A stretch of DNA of 9,034 bases from an uncultured Eubacteriales bacterium. GTDB lineage: Bacteria > Bacillota > Clostridia > Lachnospirales > Lachnospiraceae. The notes beneath the pieces are model-generated. The model did no database searches and was not told the DNA's origin. It saw only the letters and a program-made list of their open reading frames with translations. Location of the stretch: contig CASFUI010000032.1 in the NCBI GenBank assembly GCA_949297565.1, forward strand, positions 1 through 9,034. Direction: 5' to 3'. The first letter of the stretch is position 1. Each line of letters begins with the position of its first letter. This document shows positions 1 through 7,114 of the stretch, piece after piece. The translations under genes and the position numbers were made by a program.

Positions 1-402
1 AAGCTTCTGAAGGATGAGTACGTACTGATTGACGACAGCTTCTATCTCTATGGAAGACCTGACGCCGAACGCCCCGGACGTGACATAACAGTGCGAAAAA
101 CGCCTGAAGAGATTGTCAGCCAGCTTGACACCTCAAAGCCCATTATAGTAATAGACCATGAGCCGAAGGAGCTTAGTGAGCTGTCTGCTGCCGGAGTTGA
201 CATAGACCTGTGCGGTCATACACATGACGGACAGCTTTTTCCTCTGAATATAATAAACGGTATTATTTGGGAAAATCCATGCGGTTTTTTAAAAAAAGGT
301 AATATGTCAAATATAGTAACCTCTGGGGTCGGTCTGTACGGTCCGTTTATGCGTGTCGGAACAATTCCCGAAATATGCAGCATAAAAGTAAATTTCAGAT
401 AA
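1..402 (+). CDS. Metallophosphoesterase, C-terminal part (5' end outside window)
   Basis: This is the C-terminal 133 residues of a calcineurin-like metallophosphoesterase. The open frame runs from the first base of the window without a stop, so the real start lies upstream; the ATG-like or GTG codon near position 91 is internal. Two of the family's late metal-binding blocks are visible: IDHEP (about residues 47-51) and GHTHDGQLFP (about residues 67-76), whose histidines normally ligate the dinuclear metal centre. The order DH-x-P then GHTHxGQ is typical of the YkuE/YaeI-type branch, which is often membrane-associated and hydrolyses phosphodiesters or lipid-linked phosphates; the exact substrate cannot be read here. 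The usual GHTHGGQ has Asp in place of the second Gly. The early metal motifs (DxH, GDxxD, GNHD) would lie outside the window. The gene converges on the minus-strand genes and ends just before a hairpin terminator. The family call is firm; the subfamily is inferred. Confidence 0.88.
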   Translation, partial: KLLKDEYVLIDDSFYLYGRPDAERPGRDITVRKTPEEIVSQLDTSKPIIVIDHEPKELSELSAAGVDIDLCGHTHDGQLFPLNIINGIIWENPCGFLKKGNMSNIVTSGVGLYGPFMRVGTIPEICSIKVNFR

Positions 403-405
403 AAC

Positions 406-431
406 ACGCCGCTGCGGTTTTGCAGCGGCGT
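406..431. terminator. Shared hairpin terminator between convergent genes
   Basis: This is a perfect 10-bp inverted repeat (ACGCCGCTGC / GCAGCGGCGT) around a 6-base loop (GGTTTT). It starts 3 bases after the phosphoesterase stop codon and lies about 40 bases beyond the end of the cytidylate-kinase-like gene on the opposite strand. The plus-strand tail is TCAGTTTAT and the minus-strand tail is GTTTTATC, both modest U-rich stretches. It therefore probably serves as a bidirectional intrinsic terminator, although the U tracts are short. Confidence 0.8.
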
Positions 432-471
432 TCAGTTTATCAATTAAAAATATATGATTAATTTATCCCAT

Positions 472-1077
472 TTACTCTTCTCTTAATAAAACGCGCTCCT
501 TTATGTAGCTCTCCAGCACGTTTGCCGTGCGCTCCACTCCAAGTCTGGCGCTGTTGATACAGACGTCATAATTCCTTGAATCTCCCCATTTATCGTCGCA
601 ATAGCGATTGTGATACATTTTTCTTTTTTTGTTCTGCATACTTATCATCGCCTCAGCCTCAGACCTTGAGATTTCGTTGTGCTTTAACACGCGCGCAATT
701 TTACTCTCCATGTCTGCCAGAACAAATATTGAGACAAGCGCCTCGTGATTTTTAAGCACCGTCTCTGCGCAGCGCCCAACAATCACAAAAGATTCTCCCT
801 TATTGGCAAGCTCCCTTATATAATCAAACTGCATCTGCGCAAGCACCTCTGACAGAGAATTGCTGTATCCGCGCACTCTCCTCGATAAAAGCACGTTCTT
901 TGGCTTCTCGTCATACTTTTCCATTGTATCTACATCAAGATTTTTACTGTTTGCAATCTCTTCTAGAAGATTACTGTCGTAAATAGGAATATCAAACCTT
1001 TTCGCCAGTATTTCCGCTATCTCATGACCCCCGCTTCCAAACTCGCGGCTTACTGATATAATCAACTGCTTAGCCAT
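472..1077 (-). CDS. Cytidylate kinase-like family protein
   Basis: This 201-residue protein belongs to the cytidylate-kinase-like family, P-loop NTPases related to CMP kinase but mostly uncharacterised. The N-terminus ISVSREFGSGGHEIAEILA (residues 7-25) is the family's modified nucleotide-binding loop, with Ser-Arg-Glu before the Gly-rich turn. A second conserved block, VIVGRCAE, spans residues 98-105. The C-terminal part (150-180) has the family's basic segment followed by YCDDKWGDSRNYDVCINSARLG, given here only as key residues Y159, W164, G165, Y170, D171 and N175. I chose the ATG at 1077 because GGAGGTGA lies 4 bases upstream; the frame extends 15 codons further, but that start would sit ahead of the ribosome binding site. 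It is probably the last gene of the nadE operon, 77 bases after an ArsB/NhaD-type transporter. Whether it phosphorylates CMP or acts as a nucleotide-binding regulator is unknown; the housekeeping Cmk is a different, better conserved protein. Confidence 0.85.
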   Translation of the reverse strand: MAKQLIISVSREFGSGGHEIAEILAKRFDIPIYDSNLLEEIANSKNLDVDTMEKYDEKPKNVLLSRRVRGYSNSLSEVLAQMQFDYIRELANKGESFVIVGRCAETVLKNHEALVSIFVLADMESKIARVLKHNEISRSEAEAMISMQNKKRKMYHNRYCDDKWGDSRNYDVCINSARLGVERTANVLESYIKERVLLREE

Positions 1078-1081
1078 ATAC

Positions 1082-1089
1082 TCACCTCC
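1082..1089 (-). promoter_or_regulatory. Ribosome binding site deciding the kinase-like start
   Basis: GGAGGTGA on the minus strand, 4 bases before the ATG at 1077, is a near-complete anti-16S match. It excludes the longer reading of this frame, whose first codon (1122) lies upstream of the site. Confidence 0.85.
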
Positions 1090-1155
1090 ATAAAAAACCA
1101 AAACCATGCTGCCGCAAATCAACAGACTCTTTTATACCGGACAATATCCTTATGT

Positions 1156-2514
1156 TTAAAAATATCTGACAAAAATACACACTGTTGTAATGATAAGCAC
1201 AAGCAGAGTCGCGGGCACAACCTTTTTACAGTATCTGCCCCATCCTATCGGATATCCTGCCTTTGCCGCAACGGCAGTTCCGACTACATTAGCCGACGCT
1301 CCTATTGGAGTCGCGCTTCCGCCTATATCCGTTCCCATAGACAATGCCCATGAAAGCGTTGCGAGGCTTGCCCCCTCAACTGCCGCCAGCGACTTTATTA
1401 TAGGAATCATGGTTGCGGCAAATGGAATATTATCCACAAACGCGCTTGCAAATGCTGAAAACCATATAATAATTGCAGCCATAAGCATTGCATTTCCGCC
1501 GCTTATTCTGCCGATAAAATTCGCAACAATCTGAAGAATACCTGTCTGCTCAAGACCTCCTACAACTATAAACAATCCCACAAAAAATAAAAGCGTCTTA
1601 TAATCAACCTTGCCGACAATCTCACGTATATGTTTCGGGGCTGTTAAAACAGTAACAGCAGCAATAAAAAGCCCGATAGACGAGACCGTAAGCCCCGTCA
1701 CAGAATGGGTTACAAGCAGAACAACCGCGCAAACAAATATAACACAGCTTATGACAAATCCCTTTCTATCCTTTATAGCTTCCTTTGGGTCGGGAAACGA
1801 GACCATGTCAGCTCCTTTTCCAGCAATGCTGCCTGAAAGCTCAGAATGAAACGCAAAGTAAAAATAAATCACTACTGCTATCAGCGCTATTCCAGCTATC
1901 AGCCCGGTATTTGTAATAAAATCAAAAAATGAAAAACCTAGAGAAGTTCCTATAATAATATTGGGCGGATCTCCGCACATTGTAGCAGAGCCACCGAGGT
2001 TAGCGCAGAAAACCTCCGCTAAAATCATAGGCACAGGATTAAACTTTAAAAGCTGTGACAGCTCGACGGTGACCGCCGCAAGAAATAATATAACGGTAAT
2101 GCTGTCGATAAACATCGCAAGAACCGCCGACATAACCATAAACGTGATAAATATAGGAATTGTCCTGTAATGTACGAGCTTTGCGATTCTCATGCACAGC
2201 CACCTGAAAAAGCCGACTCTCGCCATTCCCTCTACCATAATCATCATGCCGGCGACAAAAATAATCGTCTCCCAGTTGATGCCGCTTGAGACCTCCTCTG
2301 ACGTTCCCGGTGCATACCAGAAATCAGCCGTAAAAATACTCTGAATATTAAGCGTCTCCACTATAGCAGGCATACTGTGCATACATATACCGAATACCAG
2401 CAGCAGCGTCAAAAAACCACATCCCAGTGTCACATAATGGCGTTCAATCTTATCGATAACAATGAGTACAAACATTGCCACAAAAATCACAACCGCCAAA
2501 ATCTGTCCTACCAT
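1156..2514 (-). CDS. ArsB/NhaD-type ion transporter (SLC13-like permease)
   Basis: This 452-residue polytopic inner-membrane protein belongs to the ion transporter superfamily that includes ArsB, NhaD and SLC13/CitT. I see roughly 10-12 hydrophobic segments. The internal duplication is clear: the first half carries FIDSITVILFLAAVTVEL (135-152) followed by NLGGSATMCGDPPNIIIG (172-189), and the second half carries FVDNIPFAATMIPII (359-373) followed by DIGGSATPIGASANVVG (396-412). These paired helix/loop motifs, with GGSAT and an Asn-x-x-x-Gly turn, form the substrate and cation site in relatives. The acidic D136 and D361 after Phe are typical of ion-coupled members. ATG 2514 is supported by AAGGGG 8 bases upstream. 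The gene follows a HAD phosphatase after 39 bases and precedes the cytidylate-kinase-like gene. Substrate candidates are Na+/H+ exchange, arsenite or a dicarboxylate; no arsR, arsA or arsC is nearby, which makes arsenite less likely. The family is sure; the substrate is not. Confidence 0.9.
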   Translation of the reverse strand: MVGQILAVVIFVAMFVLIVIDKIERHYVTLGCGFLTLLLVFGICMHSMPAIVETLNIQSIFTADFWYAPGTSEEVSSGINWETIIFVAGMMIMVEGMARVGFFRWLCMRIAKLVHYRTIPIFITFMVMSAVLAMFIDSITVILFLAAVTVELSQLLKFNPVPMILAEVFCANLGGSATMCGDPPNIIIGTSLGFSFFDFITNTGLIAGIALIAVVIYFYFAFHSELSGSIAGKGADMVSFPDPKEAIKDRKGFVISCVIFVCAVVLLVTHSVTGLTVSSIGLFIAAVTVLTAPKHIREIVGKVDYKTLLFFVGLFIVVGGLEQTGILQIVANFIGRISGGNAMLMAAIIIWFSAFASAFVDNIPFAATMIPIIKSLAAVEGASLATLSWALSMGTDIGGSATPIGASANVVGTAVAAKAGYPIGWGRYCKKVVPATLLVLIITTVCIFVRYF

Positions 2515-2522
2515 TTTCTCTA

Positions 2523-2528
2523 CCCCTT
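2523..2528 (-). promoter_or_regulatory. Ribosome binding site of the transporter gene
   Basis: AAGGGG on the minus strand, 8 bases before the ATG at 2514. It is a weaker match than the GGAGG sites of the other genes in the run, which may indicate lower translation of this membrane protein. Confidence 0.6.
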
Positions 2529-2532
2529 TTCC

Positions 2533-2562
2533 ATAATAGTGTATTATCAGTTTCTATGACAA
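2533..2562 (-). promoter_or_regulatory. Possible weak internal promoter before the transporter
   Basis: On the minus strand TTGTCA (2557-2562) and TATTAT (2533-2538) are separated by 18 bases, a plausible sigma-A pair. The -35 hexamer falls in the last codons of the upstream HAD gene. The -10 hexamer is also one arm of a 6-bp all-AT inverted repeat (2533-2547, loop of 3). Transcription from here would give a leader of only about 14 bases, so it may be coincidental. Confidence 0.25.
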
Positions 2563-3249
2563 AAGCAGAGCCGTAAGCTGCTCCACACTGTCAACAATAT
2601 AGTCAGCTCCCGCTTCCTCAAGCTCATTTTCACGGGCGTAGCCGAATCTCACGCCGACTGCCTCAATCCCCGCATCGTGAGCGCCGTTAATATCCTCTCT
2701 TCGGTCCCCGACCATAATTGAATCTGCCTTCATCTCATACAAAGCTTCCTGCGTTATATCTTCATTGCCGTTAAAACGGTTAAGTCTCGCAAAAACCTCC
2801 TCTATAACCTCGCTCTTATACTTCCTCGTTCCGTCAAGCTCGCTTCCGACTGCCGCTGTAAAATATCCGGACAAATCGAAATGATCAAGAATCCTTACGG
2901 CAAAAACCTCCGGCTTACACGTTGCAAGCGCTAGCGTCTTTCCTGCTGCTTTAAGCGTATCAAGACAAAATCTTATGCCTTCTATCACTTTATTTTCAAA
3001 TATGCCGATGTCGCTGAAACGCTCTCTGTACTTCTCAACTGCACGCCATGCATTTTCAGGCGTCATATTGTGAAAGCGCTGAAAGCTCTCATCCAGAGGC
3101 GGTCCTATATAACATTTAAGCTCGTCCGGATTTTCGACTTCAATCCCCTGATCTTTGAGCGCATACTGCACGCATCTTGTAATGCCTGTTTTGGGATCGG
3201 TAAGCGTACCGTCCAAATCAAATAAAATAAACTGCTTATCTATTGACAT
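2554..3249 (-). CDS. HAD-superfamily phosphatase, phosphoglycolate phosphatase/5'-nucleotidase-like
   Basis: This 231-residue cytoplasmic hydrolase belongs to HAD subfamily IA and resembles Gph/5'-nucleotidase-like proteins (COG0546 style). All four catalytic motifs are present: FDLDGTLTD with nucleophile D11 and acid/base D13; the motif II threonine T110 in LATCK; a lysine, probably K145, in TRKYKSEVI; and metal-binding D182 and D186 in MVGDRREDINGA. The cap region (about 17-88) is helical and contains IGPPLDESF (48-56), a motif I associate with the 5'-nucleotidase-like branch. The length is normal for the group. ATG 3249 is preceded by GAGGAG with 7-base spacing, and that site overlaps the TAG of the upstream gene, which suggests coupled translation. 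It probably dephosphorylates a small phosphorylated metabolite or nucleotide. Its place in the nadE operon makes a nucleotide substrate attractive, but that is inference only. Confidence 0.9.
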   Translation of the reverse strand: MSIDKQFILFDLDGTLTDPKTGITRCVQYALKDQGIEVENPDELKCYIGPPLDESFQRFHNMTPENAWRAVEKYRERFSDIGIFENKVIEGIRFCLDTLKAAGKTLALATCKPEVFAVRILDHFDLSGYFTAAVGSELDGTRKYKSEVIEEVFARLNRFNGNEDITQEALYEMKADSIMVGDRREDINGAHDAGIEAVGVRFGYARENELEEAGADYIVDSVEQLTALLLS

Positions 3250-3256
3250 CAGTAAA

Positions 3257-3262
3257 CTCCTC
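3257..3262 (-). promoter_or_regulatory. Ribosome binding site overlapping an upstream stop codon
   Basis: GAGGAG on the minus strand, 7 bases before the ATG at 3249. Its first base is the last base of the TAG stop (3262-3264) of the preceding HAD gene, so ribosomes ending there are already placed to restart. This supports translational coupling of the two phosphatases. Confidence 0.75.
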
Positions 3263-3921
3263 TATAACAACTCATAATAATCATTTATAAACAGATTACA
3301 ATTCTCTCTGATATACCGCTCGTCGGCGCGCGACGCCTCATCACTCACGGCAACCGTGTAAAAGCCTCCCATAACGGCTCCTCTTACTGCCTCGGCTACA
3401 TCCTCAAAAACCGCACAGCTCTCAGTGCCGTAACCGCACTTGTCAGCCGCAAGCTCGTACACATCAGGAAACCCCTTTCCCCTTTTTACCTCATCGCTCT
3501 GTGTAAAATTATCAAACAAATCATAAATACCGTTTCGCTTAAGACACGGCTCATACAGTGCTCTGTCCGACGCCGTTGCAACCGCAAGAGAATATCCCAT
3601 TTGTTTTAATTTTAAAAGAAATTCCTTTGCTCCATCTTTGAGAATAATATCATTCGCGTAAGCGTCAGCAGCCATCTCAAACCATTCTGCGGCAATATCC
3701 TCAGGTGATTCGGATAATCCGAAACGCTTTGCGACATACTCGGAGCCAGTCACAAAATTATGCGTCTTTATCGCCTTAGCAAAATCCGGAGGAACTTCAA
3801 TCCCTCTTTTTCCCAGAAATTCAACATCTACCTGCTCCCATACGCCGGTAGAATTTATCAGTGTGCCGTCCAAATCAAAGATAGCACACTGAAACCTTTC
3901 ATAATCAAACCTATCCTTCAT
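3262..3921 (-). CDS. HAD-superfamily hydrolase, beta-phosphoglucomutase-like
   Basis: This 219-residue hydrolase belongs to the beta-phosphoglucomutase-like HAD group. Motif I is AIFDLDGTLINS (D16, D18); motif II is LAVATAS (T116); motif III is KRGKGFPDVY (K149, with the PD typical of the group); motif IV is AVFEDVAEAV (E173, D174). An alpha-helical cap lies at about residues 25-95. Motif IV has Val where VFEDS is usual, so the phosphate-side hydrogen bonding may differ. I chose the ATG at 3921, which overlaps the end of the upstream foldase gene by 11 bases; the frame can be extended to a GTG at 3954, but that would add a segment unlike family members, and neither start has a good Shine-Dalgarno sequence. 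Expression probably relies on termination-reinitiation from the upstream gene. The substrate may be a sugar phosphate or a nucleotide phosphate; phosphatase activity is more likely than mutase, but this is untested. Confidence 0.87.
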   Translation of the reverse strand: MKDRFDYERFQCAIFDLDGTLINSTGVWEQVDVEFLGKRGIEVPPDFAKAIKTHNFVTGSEYVAKRFGLSESPEDIAAEWFEMAADAYANDIILKDGAKEFLLKLKQMGYSLAVATASDRALYEPCLKRNGIYDLFDNFTQSDEVKRGKGFPDVYELAADKCGYGTESCAVFEDVAEAVRGAVMGGFYTVAVSDEASRADERYIRENCNLFINDYYELL

Positions 3922-5113
3922 ACATTTTAATTCTGTTATTCTTATTTTTAACACTCATGCTGTCGGTGTATGACGTGATAAAGTCACTGTAATTCTGATT
4001 GAGAATCGTCTGTGATATTACCTCGTCATTATCCTTATCATAGCTTCTCTCAACAAACATCACAACACTGCATTTGCTCTCATCGGCATTCTCAATAACC
4101 GTTATGTCGCCTGCCTGACGAGAACTGTCGAACAGCCACTCACCCTCATCACCTGTTATTGATGACTTATAGACAGATGTCTTAAGAGACGCGTCAGCGT
4201 CGTCAGCGTATGTATCCGCATCCTCCGAAGCATACTCTGCACAGAGCTCATTAAATGACGCCTCGTCCGTAACCCTTGACATCATTTCCTCAGCCTTAGC
4301 CTTCGCATCGGCAAGCGATGCCTCGTCATTTTCAGTCTCGGCTGCAATATCCAAAATCCTGTAATTTACTGTATCATAGTCATCCTTGTGTTCCTGATAA
4401 TATGCTGCCACCTCTTCAGTGTCCGGAGCGAGCTCTAACTGAATCTCCTCCTGAAATGCAGCCGCTTTCAGATATTCGCAGATAAACCCTTTGAGATTTT
4501 TCTCGCTGCTGTGCTTTCCGAAAACTGTTTTATAATACTCGCTCACCGAAACCCCGGCAGAATCAGCCGCCGACTTAAAATCTTCCACAAAGCTGTTGTA
4601 ATCATCGTCCGCACTGTACTCATACCCTCTTGAGTCCGCCTCCTTCAAAAGCGCTTTATATTCCATAATCGTCGAGAGCGTATTATTTGCAAAATAGTCA
4701 TACCATGTGTATGAAGCGTCACCTCCATATGTCTGAGCAGAATCCCTTTTAGAAGAATCGTACCCCAGATATGATGTAAAATAATCTCCGTATGTCATAC
4801 CGCTGTACAATTCCTGATTTAAAATGTTCTGTTTAGTCATGGAATAATAAAAATCAAATTCTATCTGGCTTATTGAATCTCCGTCGACAGCTATATACTC
4901 ATGATGAACTTTATCGTAATTAAGCCAGGCTGCCGTTCCGGCAGCCGCAACTATTATCACCGCAATGACCGTAGCCGCAATGGAAAAAATCTTTTTTCTT
5001 AAAGCCTCTTTTTTCGCCTGTTCTTTTCTTTTCTGTACCTTTCTGTCATATTTAGTGACAATTTTTTCCTGTGTATCGTTTGATGCCGCATTGCTGCCCT
5101 TTACTTTTGCCAT
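3911..5113 (-). CDS. Membrane-anchored PrsA/SurA-like peptidyl-prolyl isomerase
   Basis: This 400-residue protein is probably an extracytoplasmic foldase. Residues 1-41 are strongly basic and hydrophilic (for example YDRKVQKRKEQAKKEALRKK), followed by one hydrophobic segment at 42-64 (IFSIAATVIAVIIVAAAG and on), which fits an uncleaved signal anchor with the positive end inside. There is no lipobox cysteine, unlike classical PrsA. The outer part starts with a SurA N-like helical region (about 70-245, with YIAVDGDSISQIEFDFYYS near its start), then a parvulin-type region at about 255-370 (VNYRILDI; SFNELCAEYASED; GEWLFDSSRQAGDITVIE). It is rich in Asp, Glu, Ser and Tyr. The parvulin part is degenerate, so it may be a chaperone rather than an active isomerase. 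ATG 5113 is chosen because GGAGGA lies 10 bases upstream; an ATG at 5131 overlaps that site. It follows nadE after 33 bases and overlaps the next HAD gene. Confidence 0.82.
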   Translation of the reverse strand: MAKVKGSNAASNDTQEKIVTKYDRKVQKRKEQAKKEALRKKIFSIAATVIAVIIVAAAGTAAWLNYDKVHHEYIAVDGDSISQIEFDFYYSMTKQNILNQELYSGMTYGDYFTSYLGYDSSKRDSAQTYGGDASYTWYDYFANNTLSTIMEYKALLKEADSRGYEYSADDDYNSFVEDFKSAADSAGVSVSEYYKTVFGKHSSEKNLKGFICEYLKAAAFQEEIQLELAPDTEEVAAYYQEHKDDYDTVNYRILDIAAETENDEASLADAKAKAEEMMSRVTDEASFNELCAEYASEDADTYADDADASLKTSVYKSSITGDEGEWLFDSSRQAGDITVIENADESKCSVVMFVERSYDKDNDEVISQTILNQNYSDFITSYTDSMSVKNKNNRIKMYEG

Positions 5114-5123
5114 TACTGTAAAT

Positions 5124-5129
5124 TCCTCC
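5124..5129 (-). promoter_or_regulatory. Ribosome binding site deciding the foldase start
   Basis: GGAGGA on the minus strand, 10 bases before the ATG at 5113. The alternative ATG at 5131 touches this site directly and has only AT-rich sequence before it, so it cannot be served by it. Confidence 0.8.
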
Positions 5130-5142
5130 ATAGATTATTAAT

Positions 5143-5158
5143 AATTTTAATTAAAATT
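5143..5158. repeat. 16-bp perfect AT-only palindrome at the nadE stop
   Basis: AATTTTAATTAAAATT reads the same on both strands and covers the nadE stop codon (TAA, 5147-5149). It is a direct sequence observation. AT-only palindromes of this size can arise by chance in AT-rich gaps; possible roles are a weak mRNA structure at the gene junction or a protein-binding site. Confidence 0.5.
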
Positions 5159-7084
5159 TTTATTCTTTATCTTCTCCAGCTCATCCAGCCACAGAGCCGC
5201 GCTCGCGTCGCTCGGCATTCTCAGATCGCCCCTCGGCGAAACCGCAACAGAGCCGACCTTAGGTCCGTCCGGCAGACATGAGCGCTTAAACTGCTGTGAA
5301 AAGAAACGCCTTATAAAGGTTTTCAGCCACTTATATATAACCTCGTCCTCATACGCTCCCTCAAACGCGTGTCTGGCAAGCCTGTAAAGCTTTTCTGGCC
5401 TTACGCCGAATCTTAACATATGATACATGAAAAAATCGTGAAGCTCATAAGGTCCTACCAGATCCTCCGTTCTCTGCGCTATCGTTCCGTCCTTCTCCGG
5501 CGGCAGAAGCTCAGGACTCACCGGAGTGTCGAGAATGTCAAGCAGTACCTCCGTAAGTTCAGACTCCCCGCAGGTATCGGCATAATATCTCACAAGATGC
5601 CTTACCAGCGTTTTCGGCACAGAAGAATTGACTCCGTACATAGACATATGATCGCCGTTATAGGTTGCCCAGCCAAGAGCAAGCTCCGACATATCGCCTG
5701 TTCCTATAACCATTCCCCCTGTCTGATTGGCAATATCCATTAAAATCTGTGTGCGCTCCCTCGCCTGCCCGTTCTCGTAGGTCACATCGTGCACATTTTC
5801 ATCGTGTCCTATATCCTTAAAATGCTGTCTTACTGCTTTCTCTATCGGAATTTCCCTCAGAGTACATCCAAGCTGTGCTGTCAGCTCAACGGCATTATTA
5901 TAAGTTCTGTCCGTAGTTCCGAAGCATGGCATGGTGACGCACGTTATAAGACTTCTGTCAAGCCCGCAGGCGTCAAAAGCTCTGACCGTCACAAGCAGGG
6001 CGAGCGTTGAATCCAAGCCGCCCGAAATTCCTACAACAGCGCTCCTGCACCCGGTGTGTACGAGTCTCTTTTTTAAACCGAACGTCTGTATATTCAAAAT
6101 CTCCTCACAGCGCTCATTTCTCTCCTTTTCGTCCTGAGGCACAAAAGGCGTTCTGTCATAATATCTCTGTAAATCCAGCTCTTTTATTTTTGTCCTGAAA
6201 TAAACAGTTGTATATCCGTCGTTTTCTTCAGCAGGGACAAATGTAGTCATTCTGCGGCGTTCTGATTTAAGCCTGTCCAAATCCAAATCCGCATAAATCT
6301 GTTCCCCCGAAAACAGCTCTGCCTGTCCCAGAATAGAGCCGTTCTCACATATTATATTGTGCCCTCCGAACACGATATCCTGAGTTGACTCACCCTCTCC
6401 TGAGCTTGCGTATACATATCCCGCAACAAGTCTTGCCGACTGTCCGCTGACCAGCTCAGTCCTGTACCTGCGCTTTCCTATTGTCTCATTGCTCGCCGAA
6501 CAGTTTGCGATAACCGTGGCACCGTGCACGGCAAGTCCAATGCTCGGAGGCTGTACAGTCCATAAATCCTCGCATATCTCGGCTCCAACAACAAACTGTG
6601 TCATATTCTCACACGCAAACAAGAGCTTTGCCCCCATCGGCACCTCAAAATCACCGGCACGAACTTTCACGCACTCATCAAATCCTGGTGTAAACTGCCT
6701 GCGCTCATAAAATTCTCCGTAATTAGGGAGACATTTCTTAGGAACAAGTCCCAGCAGCCTGCCTTCACAAAAAGCCGCCGCCACATTGTACAGCTTACAG
6801 TTATACTCAAACGGAAGTCCTGCAAAAACAAGCATTCCCTCGTATTTTTCCGACTCCCTCACAAGCTCCAAAAGACTTTCCTCAGCCTGCCGGATAAGTG
6901 TCTCCTGCAAAAATAAATCGCCGCAGGTATATCCGGTAATGCACATCTCCGGAAATACCGCAAGCGATACATTCCTCTCTGCCGCCGATAACATAAGTTC
7001 CTTTATACGCTCTGTATTATAGGTGCAGTCTGCCACCCGTATAAGCGGAGTCATGGCCGCTGCTCTTATAAATCCGTGTTTCAT
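5147..7084 (-). CDS. nadE: Glutamine-dependent NAD+ synthase
   Basis: This 645-residue two-domain enzyme makes NAD+ from nicotinic acid adenine dinucleotide, ATP and glutamine, the last step of NAD+ synthesis, in the cytoplasm. The N-terminal nitrilase-fold glutaminase domain (about 1-285) has the full catalytic triad: E46 in FPEMCITGYTCGD, K116 in LVPKKCLPNYGEFYE, and C171 in VGAEICEDLW. The C-terminal synthetase domain (about 320-645) has the ATP P-loop VVGISGGLDST (SGGLDST at 354-360), then GTGDMSELALGWATYNGDH (461-479) and the late KVGSVAVSPRGDLRMPSD region. The size fits the long glutamine-using class rather than the short ammonia-using one. The ATG at 7084 is chosen because GGAGA lies 5 bases upstream; the in-frame ATG at 7096 has no ribosome binding site. 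It is the first gene of the minus-strand run and has its own promoter. It appears intact with no missing catalytic residue. Confidence 0.97.
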   Translation of the reverse strand: MKHGFIRAAAMTPLIRVADCTYNTERIKELMLSAAERNVSLAVFPEMCITGYTCGDLFLQETLIRQAEESLLELVRESEKYEGMLVFAGLPFEYNCKLYNVAAAFCEGRLLGLVPKKCLPNYGEFYERRQFTPGFDECVKVRAGDFEVPMGAKLLFACENMTQFVVGAEICEDLWTVQPPSIGLAVHGATVIANCSASNETIGKRRYRTELVSGQSARLVAGYVYASSGEGESTQDIVFGGHNIICENGSILGQAELFSGEQIYADLDLDRLKSERRRMTTFVPAEENDGYTTVYFRTKIKELDLQRYYDRTPFVPQDEKERNERCEEILNIQTFGLKKRLVHTGCRSAVVGISGGLDSTLALLVTVRAFDACGLDRSLITCVTMPCFGTTDRTYNNAVELTAQLGCTLREIPIEKAVRQHFKDIGHDENVHDVTYENGQARERTQILMDIANQTGGMVIGTGDMSELALGWATYNGDHMSMYGVNSSVPKTLVRHLVRYYADTCGESELTEVLLDILDTPVSPELLPPEKDGTIAQRTEDLVGPYELHDFFMYHMLRFGVRPEKLYRLARHAFEGAYEDEVIYKWLKTFIRRFFSQQFKRSCLPDGPKVGSVAVSPRGDLRMPSDASAALWLDELEKIKNKNFN

Positions 7085-7089
7085 GGCTG

Positions 7090-7094
7090 TCTCC
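7090..7094 (-). promoter_or_regulatory. Ribosome binding site deciding the nadE start
   Basis: GGAGA on the minus strand, 5 bases before the ATG at 7084. It lies just downstream of the other in-frame ATG (7096), which has only AT-rich sequence ahead of it, so the shorter protein is preferred. Confidence 0.65.
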
Positions 7095-7114
7095 ATTTCA
7101 AATATTTTTATAAC

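Noticed and set aside
1190..1534. Plus-strand open frames inside the transporter, nadE and permease genes
   Set aside because: They lie opposite strongly recognisable proteins, have no family motifs and no ribosome binding sites, and are explained by the reverse strand of real genes.
1156..2514. Reading the transporter plus the ArsP-like permease as an arsenic resistance island
   Set aside because: The two genes are in separate transcription units and there is no arsR, arsC, arsA or arsM anywhere in the window. Both families include many members with other substrates.
2533..2547. Small ATAATA/TATTAT hairpin as a terminator between the HAD and transporter genes
   Set aside because: The stem is only 6 all-AT pairs and is followed by GGAAAAGG rather than a U run, so it should not stop transcription.
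3922..3954. Longer HAD protein starting at GTG 3954
   Set aside because: There is no ribosome binding site for it, it lengthens the overlap with the foldase gene, and it adds residues that family members usually lack before the first catalytic motif.
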